From Paracoccus ravus (GTDB lineage: Bacteria > Pseudomonadota > Alphaproteobacteria > Rhodobacterales > Rhodobacteraceae): 64,000 nucleotides of DNA. The first letter of the stretch is position 1, and every line of letters starts with the position of its first letter. The notes beneath the pieces are model-generated. The model was not told the DNA's origin, searched no databases, and saw nothing but the letters and a program-made list of their open reading frames with translations. Shown here piece after piece: positions 46,007-55,712 of the stretch. Location of the stretch: the NCBI RefSeq assembly GCF_004522175.1, contig NZ_SDEB01000007.1, positions 62,001 to 126,000 of the forward strand. Direction: 5' to 3'. The translations under genes were made by a program, and so were the position numbers.

Positions 46007-47175
46007 GCCGCACCTGCCGCGCAGGCAGCGTGGCGACGCGCCAGCCGGTCCCAGCCCAGGACCTCATCCAGATCGTCCGGAGTTTCGCCGAAACCTGCCT
46101 CTCGCGAGGACAGCGCGAGCGCGCGTTCGACTGCCGGCGCCATGTCGGTGAAGCGAATATGGCCCGCGATGAAATCGTCGAGCGCCTGTTCCTTGGCGGC
46201 GTTGAACACCGCCCCTGCCGCGCCACCCGCGAGGATCACCTCGCGCGCGAGACGGAGCGCCGGCCAGCGGCTCTCGTCAGGTTCGCGGAACGTCAGGCTG
46301 CCGATCGCGGCCAGATCCAGCGTGGGGACCGGCAGCGCCACCCGCTCGGGCCAGTTCAGCGCATAGCCGATGGCATGGCGCATGTCGGGCGGTCCCATAT
46401 GGGCCATGCTCGCGCCGTCGCGATGGGTCACGAAGGCATGGATGATTGATTGCGGATGGACCAGAACCCGGATGCGCTCGGCCTCGAGGCCGAAAAGCTC
46501 ATGCGCCTCTATCACTTCGAGCGCTTTGTTGAACATCGAGGCGCTGTCGATGGTGATACGCTGACCCATGTTCCAATTCGGATGAGAGGATGCCTCGGCC
46601 ACGCTGGCCCCGGCCAGACGCTCGATCGGCCAGTCCCGGAACGCACCGCCCGAGGCTGTGATCGTCACGCTTTCGACATTTTCGAGATTATCCGAACCAA
46701 GCGCCTGAAAAATGGCAGAATGCTCTGAATCCACGGGCAGGATCCGGCTGCCCGATCGCGCCGCCTCGGCGGTGACGAGCCGTCCGGCCGTGACCAGGCT
46801 TTCCTTATTCGCGAGGGCCAGAGTCCCGCCCCGGCGCAAGGCGGCGATGCCCGGCGGCAGACCGGCCGCGCCGATGATGGCCGAAAGCGTCCAGTCCGCA
46901 GGCCGCGAGGCGGCCTCGATCACGGCTTGCGGACCGGCGGCAGCCTCGATCCCGCTGCCGGCGAGCGCCGCGCGCAGATCATCCAGCTTTTCGGGCAAGG
47001 CAGTCACGGCGATCTCGGCGCGCAGCGCCCGTGCCATCTCGGCCAGACGTGCGACATTCGCCGCGCCGGTCAGGGCGATGGTACGAAAACGCTCTGGCCC
47101 GCCCGCCCGCATCAAGAGGTCAAATGCACTTTCGCCGATGGAGCCGGTGGCTCCCAGCACAGTAACGCTGCGCAT
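46003..47175 (-). CDS. dxr: 1-deoxy-D-xylulose 5-phosphate reductoisomerase
   Basis: First committed enzyme of the MEP pathway for isoprenoids, which supplies the carrier lipid made by UppS. The 390-residue protein has the NADPH site VLGATGSIGES (5-15), ALANKESLV, the metal site VDSEHSAIFQ and the substrate loop ITASGGAFRDWP. It lies between cdsA (3-base gap) and rseP (overlap) in the conserved cluster. Confidence 0.97.
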   Translation of the reverse strand: MRSVTVLGATGSIGESAFDLLMRAGGPERFRTIALTGAANVARLAEMARALRAEIAVTALPEKLDDLRAALAGSGIEAAAGPQAVIEAASRPADWTLSAIIGAAGLPPGIAALRRGGTLALANKESLVTAGRLVTAEAARSGSRILPVDSEHSAIFQALGSDNLENVESVTITASGGAFRDWPIERLAGASVAEASSHPNWNMGQRITIDSASMFNKALEVIEAHELFGLEAERIRVLVHPQSIIHAFVTHRDGASMAHMGPPDMRHAIGYALNWPERVALPVPTLDLAAIGSLTFREPDESRWPALRLAREVILAGGAAGAVFNAAKEQALDDFIAGHIRFTDMAPAVERALALSSREAGFGETPDDLDEVLGWDRLARRHAACAAGAA

Positions 47176-47178
47176 CCG

Positions 47179-48027
47179 TCAGTCTCCGATCTGCGGCAGG
47201 AGGTGAAGCAGTGCCAGAACCAGCGCCAGCAGAAGCGCGCCCGCCATCGCGTCGAACCGGTCCAGCACGCCGCCATGACCGGGGATCAGTTCCGAACTGT
47301 CCTTGGCATCGACCCGCCGCTTGAGCCAGCTTTCAGCAATATCGCCGAACTGTCCGGCGATCGCCAGAAGCGGACCGACAAGCAGAACGCCCGGCCCCGA
47401 CCAGCCCGAGAGCATCAGGATCGCGGCCAGAACCAGCGCGCCGACCCAGCCTGCGAGCGTGCCGCTCCAGGTCTTCTTGGGGCTGATCGAGGGCCAGAAC
47501 TTGCGTCCTCCGATCTTGCGCCCGACGAAATAGCCCAGCACGTCGGATTGAACGACGGTGGCAACGATCCATAGGATCGTGGGCAATCCCCGGATCTCGC
47601 GCAGGACGACAAGGCTGTAGCCCGCCCAGAGGATCGCCGCCGTGAAGCTTGCATAGGCCATGCGCTGGTGACGATGCGTGCCCCCAAGCCCGATCAGGAT
47701 CGGGACCAGAACCAACAGCATCGGCCAGTCGCCCGGCACGGCGAGCATGGTGAACATGACCAATCCGGAGAGGATCGCGATCAGGATGGGATGATGCGAG
47801 GGATGAAACTCGGGATGGCGCCAACTGGTCAGGCGCACCAATTCCCACATCATCAGCCCGCAGATCAGCGCGACGCCCAGTTGCAGCCAGATGCCCGCGA
47901 CCGCCACCATCGCGAAGCCAAGGATCAGCAGCAGCACGCCCCAGCCAAAGCGCTGGCGCAGATCCCCCCATTGTCCGCCTTTCAGCCTGCCGCGCAACCG
48001 GTCGAAAATGTTCGAATATCCCGTCAT
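47179..48027 (-). CDS. cdsA: Phosphatidate cytidylyltransferase
   Basis: Makes CDP-diacylglycerol from phosphatidate and CTP, the branch point of phospholipid synthesis. The 282-residue membrane protein has about seven hydrophobic segments, and its C-terminal signature runs from SWLKRRVDAKDSSELIPGHGG to VLDRFDAMAGA (two adjacent pieces). It overlaps uppS by four bases. Confidence 0.96.
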   Translation of the reverse strand: MTGYSNIFDRLRGRLKGGQWGDLRQRFGWGVLLLILGFAMVAVAGIWLQLGVALICGLMMWELVRLTSWRHPEFHPSHHPILIAILSGLVMFTMLAVPGDWPMLLVLVPILIGLGGTHRHQRMAYASFTAAILWAGYSLVVLREIRGLPTILWIVATVVQSDVLGYFVGRKIGGRKFWPSISPKKTWSGTLAGWVGALVLAAILMLSGWSGPGVLLVGPLLAIAGQFGDIAESWLKRRVDAKDSSELIPGHGGVLDRFDAMAGALLLALVLALLHLLPQIGD

Positions 48028-48752
48028 GCGCTGCCGAAACGTCGGTCGCGCAGACTGAAACGGTCGAGGATTTCGGCCAGATGATCGGGCGTAAAGTCCG
48101 GCCAGAGCGTAGGCGTGAACTCATATTCCGAATAGGCCGCTTGAAACGGCAGGAAGTTCGAGGTCCGGGTCTCGCCCGAACTGCGGATCACGAGGTCCGG
48201 ATCGGGATGGCCCGCCGTATCGAGGCAGGCCGCGAAATCCGCTTCGTTTGGCTCGAATACCTCGCCCCGTGCGATCTTGTCGGCAAGCCTGCGCGAGGCG
48301 CGGACGATCTCGTCCCGGCCGCCGTAATTGATCGCCACGGTCAGGTTCAGGCGGGTGTTCATGGCCGTCTTGGCCTCGATCCCCGCCATGAGGCGTTGCA
48401 GGCGTCCATCCAGCCGCTCGCGCCCGCCGATGAAGCGCATCCGCACGCCCTCGGCCGAAAGCCCCTCGGCCTCGCGTTCGATATAGCGCGCGAAAATGGC
48501 CATGAGGCCCAGAACCTCTTCGGTCGTGCGCTTCCAGTTCTCGGTCGAGAAGGCGTAGAGCGTGAGCCAGTTCACCCCCAGATCCGGGCAGGCCCGGACC
48601 AGTTGCTTGACGCGCTCGGCGCCCTTGCGGTGACCGACCAGCCGCGGCCAGCCCTTGTTGACGGCCCAGCGGCCATTGCCATCCATGATGATGGCGACAT
48701 GACGGGGCCGGGCGACGCTCGTATCGGGCAGTCTGGCTGCGGGATCGGCCAT
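48024..48752 (-). CDS. uppS: Undecaprenyl diphosphate synthase
   Basis: cis-Prenyltransferase that makes the lipid carrier for peptidoglycan and O-antigen. The 242-residue protein has HVAIIMDGNGRWA (18-30) with catalytic Asp24, GHRKGAERVK, TLYAFSTENWKR and the C-terminal DLVIRSSGETRTSNFLPFQ with its conserved Arg and Ser. It lies six bases after frr. Confidence 0.97.
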   Translation of the reverse strand: MADPAARLPDTSVARPRHVAIIMDGNGRWAVNKGWPRLVGHRKGAERVKQLVRACPDLGVNWLTLYAFSTENWKRTTEEVLGLMAIFARYIEREAEGLSAEGVRMRFIGGRERLDGRLQRLMAGIEAKTAMNTRLNLTVAINYGGRDEIVRASRRLADKIARGEVFEPNEADFAACLDTAGHPDPDLVIRSSGETRTSNFLPFQAAYSEYEFTPTLWPDFTPDHLAEILDRFSLRDRRFGSA

Positions 48753-48758
48753 TGAGGG

Positions 48759-49322
48759 TCAGACCTGCATGATCTCGGCTTGCTTGGATTCGAGCGCCTG
48801 ATCTACCGAGGCGATCATCTTGTCGGTCAGTTCCTGCACCGAAGATTCCCAGAATTTCTGATCATCCTCGGACATGCCCGACGATTTCGCCTTCTTGATC
48901 TGATCCATGCCGTCGCGGCGCACGTTGCGGATCGCGACGCGTGCATGCTCGGCATATTGCGCGGCCACGCGGGTCAGGTCGCGGCGGCGCTCTTCGTTCA
49001 GCTCGGGGATCGGCAGCATGATGATCGTGCCATTGAGCTGCGGGTTGATCCCCAGACCCGAATCGCGGATCGCCTTCTCGGCCTTGCCGACCAGCGCCTT
49101 GTCCCAGACGTTGATGGTGACCATGCGCGGCTCGGGGACGTTCACGGTGCCGATCTGGTTGATCGGGGTGGGCGAGCCGTAAGCGTCCACCATGATGGGT
49201 TCGACCATGCTCGCAGAGGCGCGGCCCGTGCGCAACGAGGCAAACTCGTGGCGCAGGCTGTCCATCGCCCCCTTCATGCGGCGTTCCAGGTCGTCGGTAT
49301 CGATCTCAATCTCGTCGGACAT
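48759..49322 (-). CDS. frr: Ribosome recycling factor
   Basis: Splits post-termination ribosomes together with EF-G. The 187-residue protein has the full family pattern: an N-terminal helix, [36 protein letters not shown], and the three-helix bundle with LTEERR-like [13 protein letters not shown] and [13 protein letters not shown]. Normal length. It follows pyrH after 81 bases that hold a hairpin. Confidence 0.97.
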   Translation of the reverse strand: MSDEIEIDTDDLERRMKGAMDSLRHEFASLRTGRASASMVEPIMVDAYGSPTPINQIGTVNVPEPRMVTINVWDKALVGKAEKAIRDSGLGINPQLNGTIIMLPIPELNEERRRDLTRVAAQYAEHARVAIRNVRRDGMDQIKKAKSSGMSEDDQKFWESSVQELTDKMIASVDQALESKQAEIMQV

Positions 49323-49375
49323 GCTCGATCATGGCCTTCTGTACTGTGGTTTTCAGCGCTTTTAGCCGAGCGGCA

Positions 49376-49399
49376 CCCGCAAGGCAAAGCCTATGCGGG
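49376..49399 (-). terminator. Hairpin between pyrH and frr
   Basis: A stem of ten pairs with one bulged base (CCCGCA/TGCGGG and AGGC/GCCT) and a three-base loop lies five bases after the pyrH stop codon. No T run follows on the minus strand. It may trim frr expression relative to pyrH or mark an RNA end. Confidence 0.4.
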
Positions 49400-49403
49400 C
49401 ATT

Positions 49404-50135
49404 TTAGCCATGAACACGCGTATAAGTGCCTTCTCCGGCGAGAATCCCGCAGAAACCACCCGGTTCGTCCAGCGAAAAGACGATGATCGGCAGGTCATTG
49501 TCACGCGCAAGCGCGATGGCCGAGGCATCCATCACGCCCAGATGCTTCTGCAGCACCTCGTCATAGGTGACATTGTCATAGCGTTTGGCATCGGCGTGCT
49601 TCTTGGGGTCCTTGTCATAGACGCCATCGACCTTGGTGCCCTTGAAGATCGCCTCGCAATTCATCTCATTGGCGCGCAGGGTGGCGGCGGTATCGGTCGT
49701 GAAATAGGGGTTGCCGGTTCCCGCGGCAAAGATGCAGACGCGCTTCTTTTCCAGATGGCGGACGGCACGGCGGCGGATATAGGGCTCGGCCACCTCGTCC
49801 ATGCGGATCGCCGAAATCACGCGGGTATGGATGTTCTCGGCCTCGAGCGCGGCCTGCATGGCAAGCGCATTCATCACCGTCGCAAGCATGCCCATATAGT
49901 CGGCGGTCGCGCGCTCCATGCCCTGGGCGCTGCCTTGCAGGCCGCGGAAGATATTGCCGCCGCCGATGACCATGCAGATCTCGACGCCCATGTCATGGAC
50001 CGCGCGGACCTCTTTGGCGATGCGGGCGACGGTCGGCGGATGCAGGCCGTAACCTTGATCCCCCATCAGCGCCTCGCCCGAGATCTTCAGCAGCACACGC
50101 GAATACTTACCGGCGGGCAGGGTTTTATCGGACAT
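49404..50135 (-). CDS. pyrH: Uridylate kinase
   Basis: Phosphorylates UMP to UDP in pyrimidine nucleotide synthesis. From MSDKTLPAG it has 243 residues, with [13 protein letters not shown] (about 13-25), [22 protein letters not shown] and TVDGVY-type [10 protein letters not shown], all of the bacterial UMP kinase family. An ATG six codons upstream exists, but the chosen one fits the family length. It heads the envelope cluster and is divergent from miaA. Confidence 0.96.
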   Translation of the reverse strand: MSDKTLPAGKYSRVLLKISGEALMGDQGYGLHPPTVARIAKEVRAVHDMGVEICMVIGGGNIFRGLQGSAQGMERATADYMGMLATVMNALAMQAALEAENIHTRVISAIRMDEVAEPYIRRRAVRHLEKKRVCIFAAGTGNPYFTTDTAATLRANEMNCEAIFKGTKVDGVYDKDPKKHADAKRYDNVTYDEVLQKHLGVMDASAIALARDNDLPIIVFSLDEPGGFCGILAGEGTYTRVHG

Positions 50136-50224
50136 CGAGGGAGAACCTTTCACGGGGGTGTTTCATTGTCGCGCTAAATGTCGCAAACAGGGCGCATGTT
50201 CAACCGCCAGAGCATGCGGGCAAA

Positions 50225-51124
50225 GTGACGCATCCCCAGTCCATCATCTCGTCTATCTCTCCCTCGAAACATGTGCTGATCGCCGGGCCGACCGCAAGCG
50301 GAAAATCCGCACTCGCGCTCGCGCTCGCGATGCAGCAGGGCGGCGTCGTGGTGAATGCCGATGCCTTGCAGGTCTGGTCCTGCTGGCAAGTGATTTCCGC
50401 CCGACCCTCGGCCGCGGACGAGGCGCTTGCGCCGCATCGGCTCTATGGCCACATGCGACCCGGCGAGGCGTTTTCCGTGGGCCAGTGGCTTGCTCAGGTA
50501 CAAGACATCGTGAAGAGCGGCGAAAGGCTGATCGTGGCCGGCGGCACGGGGATGTATCTGCATGCATTGGCCAATGGCCTGGCCGAGATCCCGCCCGTCC
50601 CCGCGGAAATCCGGGCCGAGGCCGATGCGATCATCGCCAGAGAGGACGGGCTTTCGCGCATGGTCGCGGATCTGGACCCGCTGACGCGGGACCGGATCGA
50701 CCTGCGCAACCCGGCCCGCGTGCAGCGCGCATGGGAGGTCCTGCGGGCCACCGGGCGCGGCATCTCGCAATGGCAGGCCGAAACCGGACCGGCGCTGATC
50801 GGGCCCGACATCTCCGAGCGGCTTGTACTGGTCTCGGACAGGGATTGGCTGGCCGAGCGCATCTCGCGCAGATTCGGCATGATGATGGAACAGGGGGCGC
50901 TGGACGAGGTGCGCGCCATGCTGCCGCAATGGCAGCCGCAGGCGCTTTGGGCGCGGGCGATCGGCGCGCCGGAACTGGTGGCCCATCTGCGGGGCGAATG
51001 CAGCCTGCCCGATGCCGTGGAACGCGCGGTGATCGCGACGCGGCAATATGCCAAATCGCAAAGAATCTTTTTCCGCAACCGGATGCGGGACTGGCGGTTA
51101 GTCAAGATGGATACTGCATCCTGA
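50225..51124 (+). CDS. miaA: tRNA dimethylallyltransferase
   Basis: Adds the dimethylallyl group to A37 of tRNAs that read codons starting with U. The 299-residue protein starts with GTG and shows the P-loop GPTASGKS (about 20-27), NADALQVW (family: NADSxQVY), the LYGH and GGTGMYLHAL segments, and a C-terminal TRQYAKSQRIFFRN. The isoprenoid donor comes from the pathway that dxr starts. It is divergent from pyrH with about 90 bases between. Confidence 0.95.
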   Translation: MTHPQSIISSISPSKHVLIAGPTASGKSALALALAMQQGGVVVNADALQVWSCWQVISARPSAADEALAPHRLYGHMRPGEAFSVGQWLAQVQDIVKSGERLIVAGGTGMYLHALANGLAEIPPVPAEIRAEADAIIAREDGLSRMVADLDPLTRDRIDLRNPARVQRAWEVLRATGRGISQWQAETGPALIGPDISERLVLVSDRDWLAERISRRFGMMMEQGALDEVRAMLPQWQPQALWARAIGAPELVAHLRGECSLPDAVERAVIATRQYAKSQRIFFRNRMRDWRLVKMDTAS

Positions 51125-51223
51125 TTACCACAGCTTAACCCTTCCTCAATCGAAGGGCGATAAGTTTTCGGTGATAGGGCCAAGGCGCGGTAGCCTGAAG
51201 CCACGAATCGAGAAAGCCGCCGC

Positions 51224-52300
51224 ATGACCGGAAACCTGCGCTCGCGTGATCTTCCTCTTCCGTCCTCGCCGGCCAGCGCCGAGGATCGCCGCCTGCATGG
51301 GGCGTCCATCACCGCGGATGTGATCCTTGAACCTTCGCATCGCGACCCGCGCCCGATCCGGGGATTTGCCGGACCGGCGGCGCAAATCCAGACATCCCCG
51401 CTTTCGTCCGAGGCGCGGGCGGAACGCAACAAGCCGGGCTTTCTGCGCGTGCCGCGCAGCGACGGGCTGCGCCTGATGCCGCTCTCGGGCTTTGCCTGGG
51501 GCGGCCCCATGCGGAGCACGGTGCCGGGCGGGCAGGAACGGCGGATGCCGCGGCTGCGCGGGGATCATGTGATCCTGTTCGTCGCCAAGGGTGGGACGAT
51601 CTTGGAATTCCCCCGCAAAAGCGAATTCGTCGGAGAGGGGCGGATCGCCTATATCCCTGCTGGAACCGCGTTTTCGCTGCATCCCCGCCCGGCGGTCGAA
51701 GGCTGGGCGCTCTTGCTGCCGCCCGATCTGGTGGCGGATCTTCCGGTGCCCCTGCCCTCGAGATTTCAATATGGCCTGCCGAGCCCGGCAGACGAAACAT
51801 TGCTCGGTCCGGCACTGGCAGCGCTGGGACAGGACCATCTGCGCGGCTCGGTCGAGCCCCTGGCGACCGCCTGTCATCTGAGCATCGTCTCGCTGGCCCT
51901 GTCACGGGCAAGCCAGGATGTCGCCGGGGTCGAGGCGGAGCATCTGCATTCGACCGAGGGCCGAATTCTGACGGACAGTTTCCTGAGCCTCGCGGACCGC
52001 CATCTGGGCCAGAACCGCACGATCGCCGAGATGGCGCGCGATCTGGGTTGCACCGTCGCCCAATTGGACCATGCCTGCCACGAAACGCGCGGACGCAGCC
52101 CTCTGGAACTGTTATATGCGCTGCGCCTTGACCATGCCGCAGTCCTGCTGCGGGAAACGGATCTTGACGTGGCCCAGATCGCCGAGGATCTCGGCTATAG
52201 CGGGCCGGGCCATTTCATGCGCAGCTTTGCCGCAGCCACCGGCCGCACGCCCGAGGCGTTCCGGACCCTGCTGCAGGACGGTCCCGCCGCGGGCGATTAG
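51224..52300 (+). CDS. AraC family transcriptional regulator
   Basis: A 358-residue regulator. Residues 1-75 are polar and probably disordered; about 80-170 form a cupin-like ligand-binding region (DHVILFVAKGGTI, GRIAYIPAGTAFSLHPRP); and about 255-352 hold the double helix-turn-helix with NRTIAEMARDLGC and the AraC signature around VAQIAEDLGYSGPGHFMRSF. The extra N-terminal region is unusual for the family. The ligand and target genes are unknown; neither flank offers an obvious target. Confidence 0.88.
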   Translation: MTGNLRSRDLPLPSSPASAEDRRLHGASITADVILEPSHRDPRPIRGFAGPAAQIQTSPLSSEARAERNKPGFLRVPRSDGLRLMPLSGFAWGGPMRSTVPGGQERRMPRLRGDHVILFVAKGGTILEFPRKSEFVGEGRIAYIPAGTAFSLHPRPAVEGWALLLPPDLVADLPVPLPSRFQYGLPSPADETLLGPALAALGQDHLRGSVEPLATACHLSIVSLALSRASQDVAGVEAEHLHSTEGRILTDSFLSLADRHLGQNRTIAEMARDLGCTVAQLDHACHETRGRSPLELLYALRLDHAAVLLRETDLDVAQIAEDLGYSGPGHFMRSFAAATGRTPEAFRTLLQDGPAAGD

Positions 52301-52328
52301 ACGCCAGGCGGAATTGCGCCAATGCGGA

Positions 52329-53096
52329 TCATTCCTCGGACTGGTCCGGCGCGCCCGCCACGTCGTCGCCACGCCCGCGGAAGCCTTGCGCCACGACGAA
52401 TTTCTCTGAGGAATCCGAGCGGCTTGCCGGCGGCTTCACATTCGCGACCTTGCGGAAATTGCGCTTCAACTGGGCCTGCATCTCGGACTCGGCGCCGCCG
52501 GCGAGGACTTTGGCGACAAACGTCCCGCCCGGCTCAAGCACGTCATAGGCAAGCTGCAACGCCGCCTCGACCAGCGCCACGATGCGCAAATGGTCCGTGC
52601 CCTTATGCCCGGACGAGGCCGCGGCCATGTCCGACATGACCACATCGGCACGCCCGCCCAGCCATTCCTTGACCTTGTCATCGGCCCCGTCGGACAGGAA
52701 ATCCAACTGATGCACTTCTGCACCGGCGATTGGCTCGACCTCCTGCAGATCGACGCCCAGCACGCGTCCGACGCGCTTGCCGGATTTCTCGCCCAGAGCA
52801 TTCACCCGCGGCACGGCCACCTGGCACCAGCCGCCCGGCGCGCAGCCCAGATCGACGACTCGCGCCCCGGGCACGAGAAAGCGGAACTTGTCGTCCAGTT
52901 CCATGATCTTGTAGGCGGCGCGGCCGCGATAGCCGTCCTTCTTGGCGCGCGCGACATAGGGATCGTTCAACTGCCGTTCCAGCCAGAGCGTGCTGGACAG
53001 CTTGCGCCCCTTGGCCGATTTCACGCGCACCCGCAGGTCACGCTGTCCGCGGCCCGAAGTTTTTTTCGCACCGCCCGGTTTCTTGTCGTCGCTCAT
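52329..53096 (-). CDS. rlmE: 23S rRNA 2'-O-methyltransferase (RlmE/FtsJ)
   Basis: Methylates the 2'-OH of U2552 in 23S rRNA. The 255-residue protein has a basic N-terminal tail (about 1-30), the catalytic Lys in [13 protein letters not shown], the SAM motif [15 protein letters not shown], the catalytic Asp in [17 protein letters not shown] and a following FVAKVLAGG with the second catalytic Lys. The acidic/serine C-terminal extension is longer than in E. coli. It starts one base past the stop of the Ppx/GppA gene. Confidence 0.94.
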   Translation of the reverse strand: MSDDKKPGGAKKTSGRGQRDLRVRVKSAKGRKLSSTLWLERQLNDPYVARAKKDGYRGRAAYKIMELDDKFRFLVPGARVVDLGCAPGGWCQVAVPRVNALGEKSGKRVGRVLGVDLQEVEPIAGAEVHQLDFLSDGADDKVKEWLGGRADVVMSDMAAASSGHKGTDHLRIVALVEAALQLAYDVLEPGGTFVAKVLAGGAESEMQAQLKRNFRKVANVKPPASRSDSSEKFVVAQGFRGRGDDVAGAPDQSEE

Positions 53097-53097
53097 C

Positions 53098-54222
53098 TCA
53101 TGCTACCCCGTTCAATCCGTCGGGGGCCAGCACCCCGTCCTTGACCATTTGGGCATATAGCAGGCCTTCGCGCAGACCGCGATCCGCAACTGACAGTCTT
53201 TTCGTCGGCCAGACCCGCATCAGCGTCTGCAGGATCGCCGCGCCGGACATGATCAGCGCATGTCTTTCGCGGCCGATGCGTGGATCGGCGCGACGCCCTT
53301 CCGGACCAAGCGCCAGATAGTCGCGAATCACCCGGTCGATCTGGCTCGATGTCATGGTCAGCCCATCGACCTTGGTGCGGTCATAGCGGCGCAGGCCCAG
53401 ATGGCTTGCCGCCACCGTGGTCACTGTCCCCGAGGTGCCGATGACCTGAAAATTCTCGTCAAAGCTCTGGCTCAGCGAATAGGGGCTGAAATCCGAGAGC
53501 ATCTCTTCGAAATGCCAGGACATCAGGGCAAAGCGGCCCTCATCCTCTTCGACATCCTCGAACTGGTCGCGCAGGGTCGCGACGCCCAGAGGCACGCTGA
53601 TCCAGTCCACCACCCGCGCGCCGCCCGGCTGCGGATTGCGGAACCCATCCGCCAGCCGCATGATCGCGCGCGGCCGTTCCGTCGGTTCGACCTCGGCCAG
53701 ATCGATCCAGACCAGTTCGGTCGAACCACCGCCGATATCGACGACCAGCAGTTGATCCGTGCGATGGCTGACAAGAGGCGCGCAGGAGATTACCGCAAGA
53801 CGGGCCTCTTCCTCGGCGCAGATGATCTCGACCGGCAGACCTGTCTCGCGCCGGATCATGCGCAGGAAATCGCGGCTGTTGCGGGCGCGGCGACAGGCCT
53901 CGGTCGCGACAAGCCGCATGCGCGTGACCTTATGCGTCTCTAGCTTGCGCCGGCACACCTGAAGGGCATGGACCGTTCGCGCCATCGAGGGACGCGAAAG
54001 CCTGCCGGATGCCTCGAGCCCCTGCCCCAGTTGGACCGGCTTCGAGAAACTGTCGATCACCTGGAACTGACTGCCCGACGGTCGGGCAATCAGCATCCGG
54101 CAACTGTTGGTGCCAAGATCCAGCGCCGCGTAAAGCGGCCCGTCCTCGGCCGGGCGGGTGACGAAAGGCTCGACCGTATTTCTCGGGAACGCGTCCGCAC
54201 CCGCGGGACGCCTGGGCGTCAT
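53098..54222 (-). CDS. Ppx/GppA family phosphatase
   Basis: Exopolyphosphatase or guanosine pentaphosphate phosphatase. From the ATG preceded by GGAGG the protein has 374 residues. Its acetate/sugar kinase-like ATPase fold shows [16 protein letters not shown] (about 31-46), the [13 protein letters not shown] phosphate-binding motif, and [11 protein letters not shown]. The C-terminal HD domain of long Ppx proteins is absent, so it is the short type. A second ATG seven codons upstream exists. It lies one base before rlmE, a common alphaproteobacterial pairing. Confidence 0.9.
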   Translation of the reverse strand: MTPRRPAGADAFPRNTVEPFVTRPAEDGPLYAALDLGTNSCRMLIARPSGSQFQVIDSFSKPVQLGQGLEASGRLSRPSMARTVHALQVCRRKLETHKVTRMRLVATEACRRARNSRDFLRMIRRETGLPVEIICAEEEARLAVISCAPLVSHRTDQLLVVDIGGGSTELVWIDLAEVEPTERPRAIMRLADGFRNPQPGGARVVDWISVPLGVATLRDQFEDVEEDEGRFALMSWHFEEMLSDFSPYSLSQSFDENFQVIGTSGTVTTVAASHLGLRRYDRTKVDGLTMTSSQIDRVIRDYLALGPEGRRADPRIGRERHALIMSGAAILQTLMRVWPTKRLSVADRGLREGLLYAQMVKDGVLAPDGLNGVA

Positions 54223-54327
54223 ATCCACGCCCTCCGATTTCAAGTTGAGATCAAGTTAGCTTGCACCTTTCACCGGTTCAAGGGGTTGCGCCCCCTGCGC
54301 CCCTCGACAGGTGGCGATGAAGGGATT

Positions 54328-54504
54328 ATGCCGCATGACATGATCGTTATCGTCGCACTCATCCTTGGCGCCGCGATCGGTTGGAGACGTGCCGCCCGCT
54401 TCGGCGGCGCGCGGGCCGACCGGCTGCAATACGCCGCCGCTCATGGCATCGGCCTGGCTGTGCTGGGCCTCTTCGCCACAATTCTACTGGCCCGGCTGGG
54501 CTGA
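54328..54504 (+). CDS. Small two-helix membrane protein
   Basis: A 58-residue protein with two membrane helices (about 4-19 and 40-56) joined by a basic loop (GWRRAARFGGARADR). AAGGGA precedes the ATG. Its stop codon shares bases with the VWA gene start (TGATG), so the two are translationally coupled. No family was recognised; the topology suggests a helper or anchor for the downstream proteins. Confidence 0.65.
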   Translation: MPHDMIVIVALILGAAIGWRRAARFGGARADRLQYAAAHGIGLAVLGLFATILLARLG

Positions 54505-55685
54505 TGTTCCGACCCTTTCTCGATAGCCTGCGCCGCCACGGGGTTCCGGCCAGCCTGCGGGAATATCTGGATCTGCTTGCCGGGCTTCAGGCCGGATTGT
54601 CGGATTGGACGCCCGAGGGGTTCTACCACCTCGCCCGCGCCGTTCTGGTCAAGAACGAGGCGCATATCGACCGCTTCGACCGGGCCTTTGCCGAGGCATT
54701 CTCGGGGCTTGACGAAATCCCGCTGGACGCGCTGGTGAGCCAGGCCGCGATCCCGCGCGAATGGCTGGAAAAGCTGGCCGAGAAATTCCTGACGCCGGAC
54801 GAGCGCGCAGCGATTCAGGGTCCGGGCAGTTTCGAGGAACTGATGAAACGCCTGCGCGAGCGACTGGCCGAGCAGCAGGGCCGTCATCAGGGCGGCAGCA
54901 AATGGATCGGCACGGCGGGAACCTCACCCTTTGGCGCTTACGGCTATAATCCCGAGGGTGTGCGCATCGGGCAAGACGAAAGCCGTCATCGTCGCGCGGC
55001 CAAGGTCTGGGACCGACGCGAATTTCGGGATTTTGACGATTCGGTGGCGCTTGGAACCCGCAATATCAAGGTTGCGCTCAAGCGGTTGCGGCAATGGGCC
55101 CGGCATGGCGCGGCAGAGGAACTGGACCTGCCCGGCACGATCCGCGCCAGCGCCGAGCATGGATATATCGACGTCCGGACCCGGCCCGAGCGTCATAACG
55201 CGGTGAAAGTGCTGCTGTTTCTGGATGTCGGCGGCTCGATGGACGAACATGCCCGGCAGGTGGACGAATTGTTTTCGGCCGCGCGCGCAGAGTTCAAGCA
55301 TCTCGAACATTTCTACTTTCACAACTGCATCTACGAATCCCTCTGGAAGGACAATCGCAGGCGCTGGACCGAGACCATGCCGACCCGCGAGGTGATCAAT
55401 CGCTATGGCCGGGACTACAAGGCCATTTTCGTCGGTGATGCGGCCATGTCACCCTATGAGATTGCTCTCGCCGGTGGCGCGAACGAACATTGGAACCCCG
55501 AGTCCGGCGAGATCTGGCTGCGGCGTCTGCGCGAGGCCTGGCCCGACAATGTCTGGCTGAACCCGCTCGCCCCGGCAGACTGGCCGCAGACAAGATCGAT
55601 CCAGATGGTTCAGACGATCTTCGAGCAAAGGATGAAACCCCTGACACTCGAGGGACTGACCGAGGCCATGCGGCTGCTTGGCTAG
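54504..55685 (+). CDS. CoxE-like VWA domain protein
   Basis: A 393-residue protein with a helical N-terminal domain (about 1-125) and a C-terminal von Willebrand factor A domain (about 233-390) with the metal-ion site LLFLDVGGSMD (Asp241, Ser245). This matches CoxE-type proteins that usually team with a MoxR-type AAA ATPase to insert metals or remodel complexes. No such ATPase gene is next to it here. The start is fixed by the TGATG overlap with the small membrane protein. Confidence 0.88.
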   Translation: MFRPFLDSLRRHGVPASLREYLDLLAGLQAGLSDWTPEGFYHLARAVLVKNEAHIDRFDRAFAEAFSGLDEIPLDALVSQAAIPREWLEKLAEKFLTPDERAAIQGPGSFEELMKRLRERLAEQQGRHQGGSKWIGTAGTSPFGAYGYNPEGVRIGQDESRHRRAAKVWDRREFRDFDDSVALGTRNIKVALKRLRQWARHGAAEELDLPGTIRASAEHGYIDVRTRPERHNAVKVLLFLDVGGSMDEHARQVDELFSAARAEFKHLEHFYFHNCIYESLWKDNRRRWTETMPTREVINRYGRDYKAIFVGDAAMSPYEIALAGGANEHWNPESGEIWLRRLREAWPDNVWLNPLAPADWPQTRSIQMVQTIFEQRMKPLTLEGLTEAMRLLG

Positions 55686-55712
55686 CGCCCCGGGCGATCC
55701 CATATTGGTGAC

